Source: a virus. Taken from it: a stretch of 25,366 bases of DNA. Position numbers and translations under genes: made by a program. This document shows positions 1 through 7,251 of this stretch, piece after piece. The stretch lies in the IMG/VR virus record IMGVR_UViG_3300025168_000604, positions 1-25,366 of that record; one strand, 5' to 3'. The notes below the pieces were generated by a model that searched no databases, was not told the origin of the DNA, and saw only the letters and a list, made by a program, of their open reading frames with translations. How positions within the stretch are numbered: position 1 is the first letter of the stretch; every line of letters begins with the position of its first letter.

Positions 1-667
1 GCATTAAATCACAACTAAATGATTGAACAAATCCGTTTAAACCTTCATCAGTAGCACTATTTGGAAAATCTGTCAAAGCCAAAATAGCCCCTTCATTATC
101 TAAAGTATCGCTAAAGCCTCTTGCTGAAAAAGTAAATGGTATCAAATCTGCACTTTGGTCTGAATTACGATATTGATAGCGGCTATTTACTTTTGAGTTA
201 ATCAATATAATTAGTTGATTCATGTTCTGCATATCCTGTAATGCTGTCCCGTCTGTGTTTGAATGTATTAATTGAGCAATTTCTTCCTTTGTCATATTGA
301 TAGTCATTTCCTTACTAACAATTGGGGGATTTAATGTTGTATCATCATCAAAGTCGGATTCGTTAGGATTATCCACTGAAAAATCAAAATTTGCGGGAGT
401 CATACTGTTAAATCTTCTTATAATTGTTGTATCAGTAATGAATCCTGAGATGCTAACTGTTTTAGAGGCCATACCCATATTAAATGCTAATGTTCGGGAT
501 TCACCACTAAACATTCCAGAAAAAGGAACATCAAAAGAAGGTATCGTTTTCGTAGTGCTAACTGAAACTGATTCTGCTTTAAGCGGAATAGTATTTACTT
601 GAACATCACCTGCCTTAGATGAACCAAGACGAAGAAATACATAATGTGTGCCATCGGGAGAAGTCAT
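1..667 (-). CDS. Tail-tip / baseplate-type protein (C-terminus cut by window edge)
   Basis: An open frame begins at an ATG at 667 and stays open to the window edge (222 codons visible, beginning MTSPDGTHYVFLRLG), so the C-terminus is missing. The start lies directly behind the tape-measure stop and is preceded by GGTGAT with normal spacing. The visible part is rich in beta-type residues. It contains a segment around residues 30-80 (IPLKAESVSVS, then PFSGMFSGESRTLAFNMG, then a KTVSISGFITD stretch) that reads like the first domain of distal tail or baseplate adaptor proteins. The position immediately after the tape measure is where tailed viruses usually encode the distal tail protein or hub. 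Role in tail-tip assembly is therefore inferred mainly from order. No enzymatic motif is visible. Confidence -1.
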   Translation of the reverse strand, partial: MTSPDGTHYVFLRLGSSKAGDVQVNTIPLKAESVSVSTTKTIPSFDVPFSGMFSGESRTLAFNMGMASKTVSISGFITDTTIIRRFNSMTPANFDFSVDNPNESDFDDDTTLNPPIVSKEMTINMTKEEIAQLIHSNTDGTALQDMQNMNQLIILINSKVNSRYQYRNSDQSADLIPFTFSARGFSDTLDNEGAILALTDFPNSATDEGLNGFVQSFSCDLM

Positions 668-676
668 TTAATCACC

Positions 677-2860
677 TTAACTTGCAGAAGTACCTCTATT
701 TACTTCTCTATTAATCATTTTTCCAATTTGAGACGCTATTCTTCTCATTTCTTTATCGCTTGTATCTTTAGCATTAACTGTGATATTAAAATTATTTACA
801 GTACCGCCGCCATTGGAAACTAAGTTCTTACTATCTGAATTAGAATATACTCTTGTTCCTGTTGGTAAAGTTGCTATTTCTGGCCCGTTTTCTCCAACTA
901 CTTGTAGTGGTTTATTTACCACTCCACCGACTTGATAAAACCCTAATAGTTTACCAAGTGAATAAATCATCAGTCCTACAAGTATAGCAGGGAATAGTGT
1001 CATTTTAGCCCAAAACAGCAGCATCCAAACAGTAGCAAACGCTAGGAAAATAAAGACTTTCTTTCCCAAACTTATTGTGGGATTAAAGAAAAAGTCTTTG
1101 GCTCTCTTATAGATAGCATACGCTAACTTTGCTAACACCACTCCGACTAATACAACGACAACAGGGAATAAACCTATTACTGTTTGGAATAACCCTACGG
1201 TTATTCTCATTACTGAGTTAAACGCATCATCAAAAGAACCTCCTTCAAATACTGCTGCCCATAAATCTTTTGCGCCTTCCCAAATTTCATTTAGTCCTTC
1301 ATACATGAAGTTCAGCATTGGTTCTAAAAACGCTCTTAATCCGGTAAAAGCGGCTTTGAACATTGGCCCAATTACTTTGATAATAGCGATTAATCCTAAT
1401 GCTAACACCATAAAACCAAATATCATCTTTATTGTGAAACTCAAAAAGGATTTTAGTAATGGGCCTAAACCCAAAAAGAACTTTTGAACTTTTTGTGACC
1501 TTCGATACCACGGATGGTTTGCTAACATAGTATCTTCCATTTCTTTTTGCCCATCTAAATGTTTCTTTAGTTCTTCTTCCATTTGGTCTGCATCTAATTG
1601 TGTCACAACTGGATTTCCGAAAGTATCAACATTACCTGTATCAAACTTCCCAAACTGTTGTGTGCCATCCTCCACAAGTTTCATTTGCTCAATGATACCT
1701 TCTATGTATGCGCCTGTCGCATCTCTATATGTTTTTAATCTGCCAAAGGATTCTTTGCTTTCTTTTGCACCTTTTCCAAACATAAGGTTTTGGCCAGTAG
1801 CCGCATAATTACCTGCACCCATTAAGGCTTCGCCTCTATCTTTTACACCCTGCAATTTCTTTGCTTTTCCTGTTTTACCTGATACACGGTTAAAGAAATC
1901 CATTCTTCCTTCTGGCCCTTTCCCCATAGCAAAATCAAATAGATTACCTTTAGGCATAGGAATCTGTGTTATTTTCATAAGTGACCCAAAGAAAGTGCTT
2001 AGTATGGAAGGATTCATGGAATCTTCTAATCCTTTTATTGATTTAGCATATGCTTCAACTTCTTTTGTACTTCCTGCTGTTTCTGCAACTTGCATAGCCT
2101 CTTGTAATTTTTTAATTTCTTGTCTTGCATTTTTCCCGTCGTCGCCCATTTTTCTATATGTGCCTCCAACGAATTGTAATACTGAAGAAAACTTATTTAG
2201 GATTCTAAAAGTTCCGGGCGGTGCGAAACCATACAATACTTTACGGGCTTTAGCCGCTTCCATTCCAAAAATAGTTAATTCTTCTCTTGATGATGTTAAA
2301 AATTCAGCAAAATACTCCATAGAGTTTCCGCCTAATTCAGTATATTTGGAATATCCTTTCAGAAAACCTATATTCTTCTGTCCCGCTTTATTAGTTTCTC
2401 TAGCAAGACTTTGCATTAAAGCAGTTCTTTTATTGAAATTATTGACCTTTTCACCAGCATTATTTAGTGCTTCACCATACTGATTAACTTTCAACCCATT
2501 ACGAACAAAACCATCACCTTGTTTATTTACTTGTATATCTAATACTTCTTGTGCTTTTGTTAAAGATAATATTGATGAAGAGGACTGTGTTATAGATTTA
2601 TTATAAATTGTTTGTGCTTGAGAAGTTTGTTGAACGGCTGGTGTCATTTTATTAAGATTATGGATTAAGCCATTAAACATCTGAGTTTGTTTTCCAACCT
2701 CCTTAGTTAATTCGGTAAGTGATGTTCTCATCATGTAGTCTATGGCTTTCGCCATAGATTGTGAAGAATCTCTCACCTTCCCCATGTCGTCTTCGACTTG
2801 AATTAAAGTACCGGAAATAGCACCTAGTTTTTTTTCCACTTCCCGCAAGTCATTCGCCAT
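677..2860 (-). CDS. Tail tape measure protein
   Basis: The protein is 727 residues from the preferred ATG (MANDLREVEKK). AGGTGA stands about 6 bases upstream of this ATG, while the upstream GTG at 2869 would overlap the ribosome site. The N-terminal third is helical and coiled-coil-like (Q/S/K-rich, many heptad-like stretches). The region from about residue 455 to 645 holds three clusters of hydrophobic segments, typical of tape measures. The C-terminus carries the common tape-measure signature VGENGPEIATLPTGTRV around residues 655-670, then an asparagine-rich tail. It follows the tail assembly chaperone pair, exactly as in lambda-like tails. It should set tail length, be wrapped by the chaperones during assembly, and act in the host membrane at DNA delivery. 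By the usual ~0.15 nm per residue rule the tail would be about 0.1 micrometre long (inference). Confidence -1.
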   Translation of the reverse strand: MANDLREVEKKLGAISGTLIQVEDDMGKVRDSSQSMAKAIDYMMRTSLTELTKEVGKQTQMFNGLIHNLNKMTPAVQQTSQAQTIYNKSITQSSSSILSLTKAQEVLDIQVNKQGDGFVRNGLKVNQYGEALNNAGEKVNNFNKRTALMQSLARETNKAGQKNIGFLKGYSKYTELGGNSMEYFAEFLTSSREELTIFGMEAAKARKVLYGFAPPGTFRILNKFSSVLQFVGGTYRKMGDDGKNARQEIKKLQEAMQVAETAGSTKEVEAYAKSIKGLEDSMNPSILSTFFGSLMKITQIPMPKGNLFDFAMGKGPEGRMDFFNRVSGKTGKAKKLQGVKDRGEALMGAGNYAATGQNLMFGKGAKESKESFGRLKTYRDATGAYIEGIIEQMKLVEDGTQQFGKFDTGNVDTFGNPVVTQLDADQMEEELKKHLDGQKEMEDTMLANHPWYRRSQKVQKFFLGLGPLLKSFLSFTIKMIFGFMVLALGLIAIIKVIGPMFKAAFTGLRAFLEPMLNFMYEGLNEIWEGAKDLWAAVFEGGSFDDAFNSVMRITVGLFQTVIGLFPVVVVLVGVVLAKLAYAIYKRAKDFFFNPTISLGKKVFIFLAFATVWMLLFWAKMTLFPAILVGLMIYSLGKLLGFYQVGGVVNKPLQVVGENGPEIATLPTGTRVYSNSDSKNLVSNGGGTVNNFNITVNAKDTSDKEMRRIASQIGKMINREVNRGTSAS

Positions 2861-2865
2861 AATCG

Positions 2866-3078
2866 TCACCTAGCCTTGCCCTTCTTTATGGCTTTATCAA
2901 TCTCTTCAGATTCCAATTCTTTTATTAATTTATGGACTTGTAATAAGTCCATCACCAAACTCGCTGGCATTTTATACACTTCCAAAGGACTTATCGCTAA
3001 TGCCTTCGATACCGTATAAATGACAATTAGAGAAGCAGTTTGATAAGAGGCTTTACCTCCTTTCAAAGCCCTTCTCAA
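2866..3078 (-). CDS. Tail assembly chaperone, downstream frame (gpT-like, expressed by -1 frameshift)
   Basis: This 70-residue frame would begin at a TTG overlapping the stop of the preceding chaperone gene, but it is most likely translated only as a fusion. It is in the -1 frame relative to the upstream gene and stays open back to the slippery site at 3084-3090. Ribosomes that slip there continue with R-E-L-R-R-A-L-K and end at 2866, giving a 191-residue product spanning 2866-3440. The sequence is helical, with SPLEVYKMPASLVMDLLQ followed by an acidic/basic helix, the kind of content seen in the second half of bacteriophage gpGT-type proteins. It lies between the tail tube and the tape measure. 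In lambda the longer product bridges tape measure and tube subunits. Free translation from the TTG is the alternative, but no good separate ribosome site is visible. Confidence -1.
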   Translation of the reverse strand: MRRALKGGKASYQTASLIVIYTVSKALAISPLEVYKMPASLVMDLLQVHKLIKELESEEIDKAIKKGKAR

Positions 3079-3440
3079 TTCTCGTTTTTTGCTTCATCCT
3101 CCCCGAAGGAATCAAAAGGATTTGGTAAAATATCTTTTAGTTGATTACCCACATATGGGGTTAATCTTAGAATATCAACTGTTGATAAGGATGGTTCAGT
3201 TTTTACTATAAAGTTTTCAACCATATACCTAAACATAGCATTCATGTCAATATCCATATTTTGTGATTTGACATCTAACTTCATCATGCTATTCATGGCT
3301 TTATCAACTTCTAGCCATGTTGGTTCTTTAACCCAAACCTTTAGGTATTCTTCTGTATTTTCCGCTACTTTAACATAATGTAAAGTAGGCTCTGTTAGCG
3401 TAAATAGTACGCTCTTATCTGTTATAATTTTCTTTTCCAT
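3075..3440 (-). CDS. Tail assembly chaperone, upstream frame (gpG-like)
   Basis: The protein is 121 residues from the preferred ATG (MEKKIITDK). AGGTGG sits 6 bases upstream of this ATG, and longer readings starting at MFVCWF or MNMEKK would begin before or on the ribosome site. The N-terminal half is beta-rich (VLFTLTEPTLHYVKV, EEYLKVWVKEPTW) and the C-terminal half helical, ending with LTPYVGNQLKDILPNPF and an acidic tail. This pattern and size are those of the short tail assembly chaperone encoded between tail tube and tape measure. The in-frame slippery heptamer at residues A117-K118-N119 allows a minority of ribosomes to make the longer fusion. Function: soluble chaperone for the tape measure during tail assembly, probably absent from the finished virion. 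Confidence -1.
   Translation of the reverse strand: MEKKIITDKSVLFTLTEPTLHYVKVAENTEEYLKVWVKEPTWLEVDKAMNSMMKLDVKSQNMDIDMNAMFRYMVENFIVKTEPSLSTVDILRLTPYVGNQLKDILPNPFDSFGEDEAKNEN
3084..3090 (-). promoter_or_regulatory. -1 ribosomal frameshift slippery heptamer A AAA AAC
   Basis: On the minus strand the heptamer AAAAAAC is read in the upstream chaperone frame as GC-A AAA AAC G, which is the exact X-XXY-YYZ register needed for tandem -1 slippage. It lies 6 bases upstream of the in-frame TGA at 3077-3075. The -1 frame is open across it and continues for 72 codons. Position, register and the gene pair all match the conserved frameshift of tail assembly chaperones in long-tailed phages. I did not identify a convincing downstream stimulatory structure. 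Confidence -1.
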
Positions 3441-3496
3441 ATTCATCCACCTACAAAACCAACATACGAACAAACGGTGTTGGTGGAATATTATGT

Positions 3497-3619
3497 CTAT
3501 TCGGTCTGTGTTTCTTTGACCTCTTCGACAACTGCTTTTTTAGCAGTTTTTTTCTTTTTTTCTCTTTCTAATTTTCGGGCTTCAGCCAATTCTGCTCTCA
3601 TCTGTTCTTTCATTGGCAT
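3497..3619 (-). CDS. Small lysine/glutamate-rich protein, 40 residues
   Basis: This short frame runs from an ATG at 3619 to TAG at 3497. It is preceded by GGGGTGATTAA, a ribosome site of the same type and spacing used by its neighbours, and it begins just after the tail tube stop. The product is almost entirely charged and alpha-helical (MPMKEQMRAELAEARKLERE, then a KKKK stretch, then an acidic C-terminus), consistent with a single amphipathic helix or coiled coil. It resembles no family I can name. Its place between tail tube and tail chaperone suggests a tail assembly role. The ribosome site supports real translation, but its small size leaves some doubt. Confidence -1.
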   Translation of the reverse strand: MPMKEQMRAELAEARKLEREKKKKTAKKAVVEEVKETQTE

Positions 3620-3623
3620 TTAA

Positions 3624-5207
3624 TCACCCCATCAGAATGTTATCTGTCTTAATAACACAAGAAGACAAGTCTCTTGGCTTGATAGTAGCACTAAAACTAA
3701 TTGGCCCTTTATCTTCAGGAATAGTAATTTCAGTAGTATCTAAGAAATAATTCTTAAACTTCAAAGTAATTTCTTCACCTGTTCCTCCTTTTGTGAAAAC
3801 AAATTCCACCATCTGCCCATCAGTCGTGCTAACATTTTCTGTTTCATTTAGCATGTCTTTGAATATTTGGTCATCGGTAACTACTGCTTCAAAAGAGATT
3901 TCATAGGTTCTTTGTGCCGGAATACCCTCTTTCATATCACGGTGGCCACCCATGTATCTCTTATCCATTAAATTATTATTAATGGCAATACTAACTGAAT
4001 TAACCTTCAGATATTCTTCACCAAATGCTTTGAATGTTCCTTCAGAGAAGAAGAAAGGTGCGGCAAAATCAGTTCCCGCATTCCAATTAAATAGATTCTC
4101 ATTTGCAGTTATACCCGCTCTCGCAACATAATTAGGCGTTTCGCCTCTATCACGGTAAATATCTGTAATGCTATCAACCAGTCGAGCATTAATATCCATA
4201 TTCATTTTTAATTCTTCACCTTCTGATGCTTCAAGTGTTAGTGAATTAATTCTGCAACCTCTAGCAATACGAGTAAAAGTTTGACTTTCATCAAGAGTTG
4301 ATGTAGCATTAGTAGTTAATGTTGCAGGGTCTTTAGCCAATGATTGTTCTAAACTGAATGAAGGCAATTGGTCTGTATTTAATTCCGCAAGGGTATATGT
4401 GATTAAGTTTGTTGGGCGACCATTTGAAGCAATTGGTAGTTTTCTAAAACTAGTACCAGCATAAGTTTTGAAATCAAATGGAGGGACTAACTGTGTTCCG
4501 CCTCTTACGGTTCTGTAAAACAGAGGGCCGGTTGAAGAAACATTTGCGGTAGTATCGTTTGATGCTTTAATAACAACATCATTATTACCTGCGGCATCAA
4601 CATCTTGGTCTGTGCCTCCGATAGATAATGATGTGGCAGAAGCACCAACAAAATTAATTGCTGAAACAGAACCAAGGGCATAATACAACCATGAGCCTGT
4701 ATTTGCGACTAATGCAAGTGAACCGTTATCAGCCGTTCTAAGTCCTTTGTATTGGAATGTAAAGTTTCTTGAACCACCAAGACCAAGATTCATTTGCTTA
4801 ATTTCTTGACTTAGATTAGGGAATGTTACGGATTCCATAATTCCTAGCCAATTATCAGCAACTAAACATTCATCGGAGGAAACAAGAGGGTGAGGGGCAG
4901 GTGAACCATATGCTCTTAGCATAGCGTACTTAACTGTGCCATTAGTAGCGGGAATCGAGCCTAAAGTAAATGTTGTTTTAGTATTAGCAGTAACAGAGTG
5001 ACTTGAAATTAAAACATCTGCATCATTATAAATGTCAATTGTGCAACCAACATAAATATCCGGCACTAACTTGTAAATGTTAGTAAATGCGGCTTCGGGA
5101 GTTAAAGTTACTGTTGTTCCTGAACCTGTGCAGGGCAAATAGATGTCCTGTTCTGGTATTAATGTTGTACTTGCGCCGCTTCCTAAAAATATATTATTGT
5201 TTACCAT
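3624..5207 (-). CDS. Major tail tube protein
   Basis: The protein is 527 residues and starts MVNNNIFLG behind AGGAGAG. It is strongly beta-rich and threonine/serine/asparagine-rich, without signal peptide or membrane segment. The core contains WLGIMESVTFPNLSQEIKQ around residue 118 and a C-terminal part with EITLKFKNYFLDTTEITIPE, followed by GPISFSATIKP. These are the kind of strands expected of a tail-tube fold that stacks in rings. It is about twice the length of minimal tube proteins, so it probably carries extra surface domains (for example residues 1-100). It lies between the terminator/connector genes and the chaperone/tape-measure genes, the standard slot for the tube protein. No sheath gene is seen beside it, which favours a non-contractile tail. 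Confidence -1.
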   Translation of the reverse strand: MVNNNIFLGSGASTTLIPEQDIYLPCTGSGTTVTLTPEAAFTNIYKLVPDIYVGCTIDIYNDADVLISSHSVTANTKTTFTLGSIPATNGTVKYAMLRAYGSPAPHPLVSSDECLVADNWLGIMESVTFPNLSQEIKQMNLGLGGSRNFTFQYKGLRTADNGSLALVANTGSWLYYALGSVSAINFVGASATSLSIGGTDQDVDAAGNNDVVIKASNDTTANVSSTGPLFYRTVRGGTQLVPPFDFKTYAGTSFRKLPIASNGRPTNLITYTLAELNTDQLPSFSLEQSLAKDPATLTTNATSTLDESQTFTRIARGCRINSLTLEASEGEELKMNMDINARLVDSITDIYRDRGETPNYVARAGITANENLFNWNAGTDFAAPFFFSEGTFKAFGEEYLKVNSVSIAINNNLMDKRYMGGHRDMKEGIPAQRTYEISFEAVVTDDQIFKDMLNETENVSTTDGQMVEFVFTKGGTGEEITLKFKNYFLDTTEITIPEDKGPISFSATIKPRDLSSCVIKTDNILMG

Positions 5208-5238
5208 ATTAATCTCTCCTTTTCCTTTTACAAACTTA

Positions 5239-5751
5239 CTAAGGGAGTGCTAATGCGAATCGTTTTGCTTCTGTTGTTACTTTATATCCGAATAAACGCT
5301 TTGCTCTATCATTACTTTCTGTTCTTGCACCTAAAAATAATTGGTCAAATTTAGAATTATCACTTGCAGTATAGCCTGTACGCTTACTCTCAATCACACG
5401 ACGAAGTATCAAGTATATAGACCTTAACCTATCTTTGCCATAAGCGGCATCTGTTCCGCCTCTCTCGTCATGTAAGACTCTTATGTGTGTTGTAAAAGTA
5501 TAAGTTTCGTTTCTAATATCGTACATAGCAGTAGGATAATCTATTGTTTGGCCATCTTCAAATACAACAATTGTAGCAGGTGAACGGCTCAAATCAACTC
5601 TAACTCCTTTATTCTTAGTAGTATTTCTAACATCGAGAAATTCAGGAGTAACTGCATGAGAAGCAGAAATAGTACCTGCACTAACTAATGCAGTAGCCGA
5701 AGCACTCCAACCATTTGATAACATGTCTATAAAAAGGCTGACTTCATCCAT
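5239..5751 (-). CDS. Candidate tail terminator / neck protein
   Basis: The protein is 170 residues, starting MDEVSLFIDML behind AGGAGGT with 6-base spacing. Its start lies 25 bases inside the end of the preceding 71-residue gene, implying coupled translation. Visible features are an N-terminal helix, then strands with GVRVDLSRSPATIVVFEDGQTIDYPTAM split by turns, then YTFTTHIRVLHDE, then a helix DRLRSIYLILRRVIES. This alternation (helix, strands, helix) and size are those of tail terminator or tail completion proteins that cap the tube and join it to the head. Its position directly before the tail tube gene agrees. There is no single diagnostic residue, so the assignment rests on order and general shape. 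Confidence -1.
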   Translation of the reverse strand: MDEVSLFIDMLSNGWSASATALVSAGTISASHAVTPEFLDVRNTTKNKGVRVDLSRSPATIVVFEDGQTIDYPTAMYDIRNETYTFTTHIRVLHDERGGTDAAYGKDRLRSIYLILRRVIESKRTGYTASDNSKFDQLFLGARTESNDRAKRLFGYKVTTEAKRFALALP

Positions 5752-5942
5752 TCTTCGACCTCCTTTGTTAATTGTTTTTCTATTGCTTCTGCGTAGGCTT
5801 CTTGTGCAAATTGCATTACTTCGTCATTACTAAATGATATGTCATATCCTAAGTCGGCTGATAATTCTTGTAATACTAATTGTCTTTCTTTTTGAATTGA
5901 TAGCAACTCTTTGAATAAGGTAAAATCCACTTTTATAGCCAT
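5727..5942 (-). CDS. Small helical neck-region protein, 71 residues
   Basis: The frame begins at an ATG two bases after the connector stop and ends inside the next gene. No clear Shine-Dalgarno is visible, so it is probably translated by coupling. The product (MAIKVDFTLFKELLSIQKER...) is predicted helical with an acidic middle (SNDEVMQFAQEAYAEAIEKQ) and ends in EEWMKSAFL. It has no cysteines and no membrane segment. I do not recognise a family. Its position between connector and candidate terminator makes a head-tail joining accessory role plausible, since small helical proteins are frequent there. Confidence -1.
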   Translation of the reverse strand: MAIKVDFTLFKELLSIQKERQLVLQELSADLGYDISFSNDEVMQFAQEAYAEAIEKQLTKEVEEWMKSAFL

Positions 5943-5943
5943 A

Positions 5944-7251
5944 TTAATCTAAGAAGTAAACAATATCTCCTTTCCCCTTTAGTATAGTTAGTGCTTCCTC
6001 TCGTAAAATATCATACTTTTCTTTAGCAGAAATATTTCCTCCGGTATCAGCAATTAGTACGCTTTGGTCATCATGTCTAATTATTTCTGCCGCTACTAAC
6101 TTTGTTGCGGCTTCATGAATAGTTGAAGGTACTCTCCCATCACCGGCTAAGTAAGTTACAATAACAGAGTTTTTAGTATGATAAGGATAGTCTCTCAAAA
6201 AGAATATTCTGCCTTCATCTTTTATAGTCCAATAAGAACCTAGTCTTTTCAAATCTTCTTTATCAGTAAAGTTAGTTAAATCACAAACTGTTGGAATCGA
6301 ATCAGTGGTGGTAAATGTCAGAACACTTTCTGCCCCTGTTGTGGCAGTACCGCTTAATTCAACATGGGTGGCATCAGTAATAGAAGATATGGTTGTTCCC
6401 GTAGGAATACCTGTTCCGCTTACTACCATACCTACTGCTAATTTAGAGGATTCTCCCACTTCTAAAGTAGCATCAGCATTTACTGTCGTACATGTCTGTT
6501 GTATAGTTGCTTTTATTATACATTCTGCTCCATCATCGCCAGATAATAAAGAAGATATGAGTATCTGCTTACCATCTGCTCTATCTTTAGAAGCATAAAA
6601 GAAATCAGAAATAGAAAGTGTTGATGAAGTTAATGCCTTTAGTGCCGTAGCACCCGTGAAGGACGAAGTGGAAGATGGAAAACTTTCGTTAATTAATGAG
6701 ACAATTTCATCATTAGCAGTTTTAATACCAAAGGTAGTGCAAAACTCATCGTTGCCTAAACTACCGACTACATTCTCAGCAATCATTTCAAATGAAACTC
6801 CGCTATTAGGTAGTTGTAAAATGATGGAATGTAAATCTCTAAAGTTATCTTGTAGTAATATCTTTGCTTGAGCAGAAGCCAACTCTTCATAATGACTACC
6901 TTGCCATACTTGAAGAGAAACTACTTTACGCAATTTCATTTGTTTTAACTGAACGAATCCTACATACCCACCATAGTAACTGTGCATAGGTAATGTTTTG
7001 AATTGGAAATCATGAAACTCATTTTTAGTAATGATTGGTCTAAAAGAACGCTTTACTTTTTCGTCTATCATTCCTTCGACTCTCTTAATTATAGCACCTA
7101 CTTGAGATAAAGTAGGGTAGGTATTAGTAGCATGAAAGGCAGGTATTTGTAGTAAATTAGCCACTTCAGTAGCGTCAGTATAGAATCCTCTTCCATCGGA
7201 ATAACTAGGATTAATAGAAGTATAATCACTTGGAGAGCCAGTAGTACCCAT
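5944..7251 (-). CDS. Head-tail connector (gp6-like) with inserted beta domain
   Basis: The protein is 435 residues and starts ATG immediately after the TAG of the upstream gene. The N-terminal part (residues ~25-75) has VANLLQIPAF and a helix TLSQVGAIIKRVEGMIDEKV, and the C-terminal part has a helix AATKLVAAEIIRHDDQ with another at AKEKYDILREEALTIL. This all-helical frame is typical of head-tail connector proteins that attach under the portal. Between them, residues ~253-316 form a serine/threonine-rich beta segment with LAVGMVVSGTGIPTGTTISS followed by TDATHVELSGTATTG, a small surface-type module often seen in viral structural proteins. The insertion makes this connector more than twice the size of the classic HK97 gp6 (inference). 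Gene order (capsid, connector, terminator, tube) supports the call. Confidence -1.
   Translation of the reverse strand: MGTTGSPSDYTSINPSYSDGRGFYTDATEVANLLQIPAFHATNTYPTLSQVGAIIKRVEGMIDEKVKRSFRPIITKNEFHDFQFKTLPMHSYYGGYVGFVQLKQMKLRKVVSLQVWQGSHYEELASAQAKILLQDNFRDLHSIILQLPNSGVSFEMIAENVVGSLGNDEFCTTFGIKTANDEIVSLINESFPSSTSSFTGATALKALTSSTLSISDFFYASKDRADGKQILISSLLSGDDGAECIIKATIQQTCTTVNADATLEVGESSKLAVGMVVSGTGIPTGTTISSITDATHVELSGTATTGAESVLTFTTTDSIPTVCDLTNFTDKEDLKRLGSYWTIKDEGRIFFLRDYPYHTKNSVIVTYLAGDGRVPSTIHEAATKLVAAEIIRHDDQSVLIADTGGNISAKEKYDILREEALTILKGKGDIVYFLD

Noticed and set aside
1995-2483. Plus-strand open frame of 162 codons opposite the tape measure.
   Set aside because: It is a mirror of the real minus-strand gene. 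It has no ribosome site, and the composition reflects complementary codons.
3530-3560. Hairpin AACTGC-loop-GCAGTT followed by a T-run on the plus strand, resembling a terminator.
   Set aside because: It lies within the 40-residue minus-strand gene and would serve plus-strand transcription, for which I see no gene. The pattern arises from lysine codons (AAA) around Ala codons.
3530-3565. A second slippery-looking heptamer (A AAA AAG) in the lysine run of the 40-residue gene.
   Set aside because: The -1 frame closes at a stop a few codons later, so no meaningful product results.
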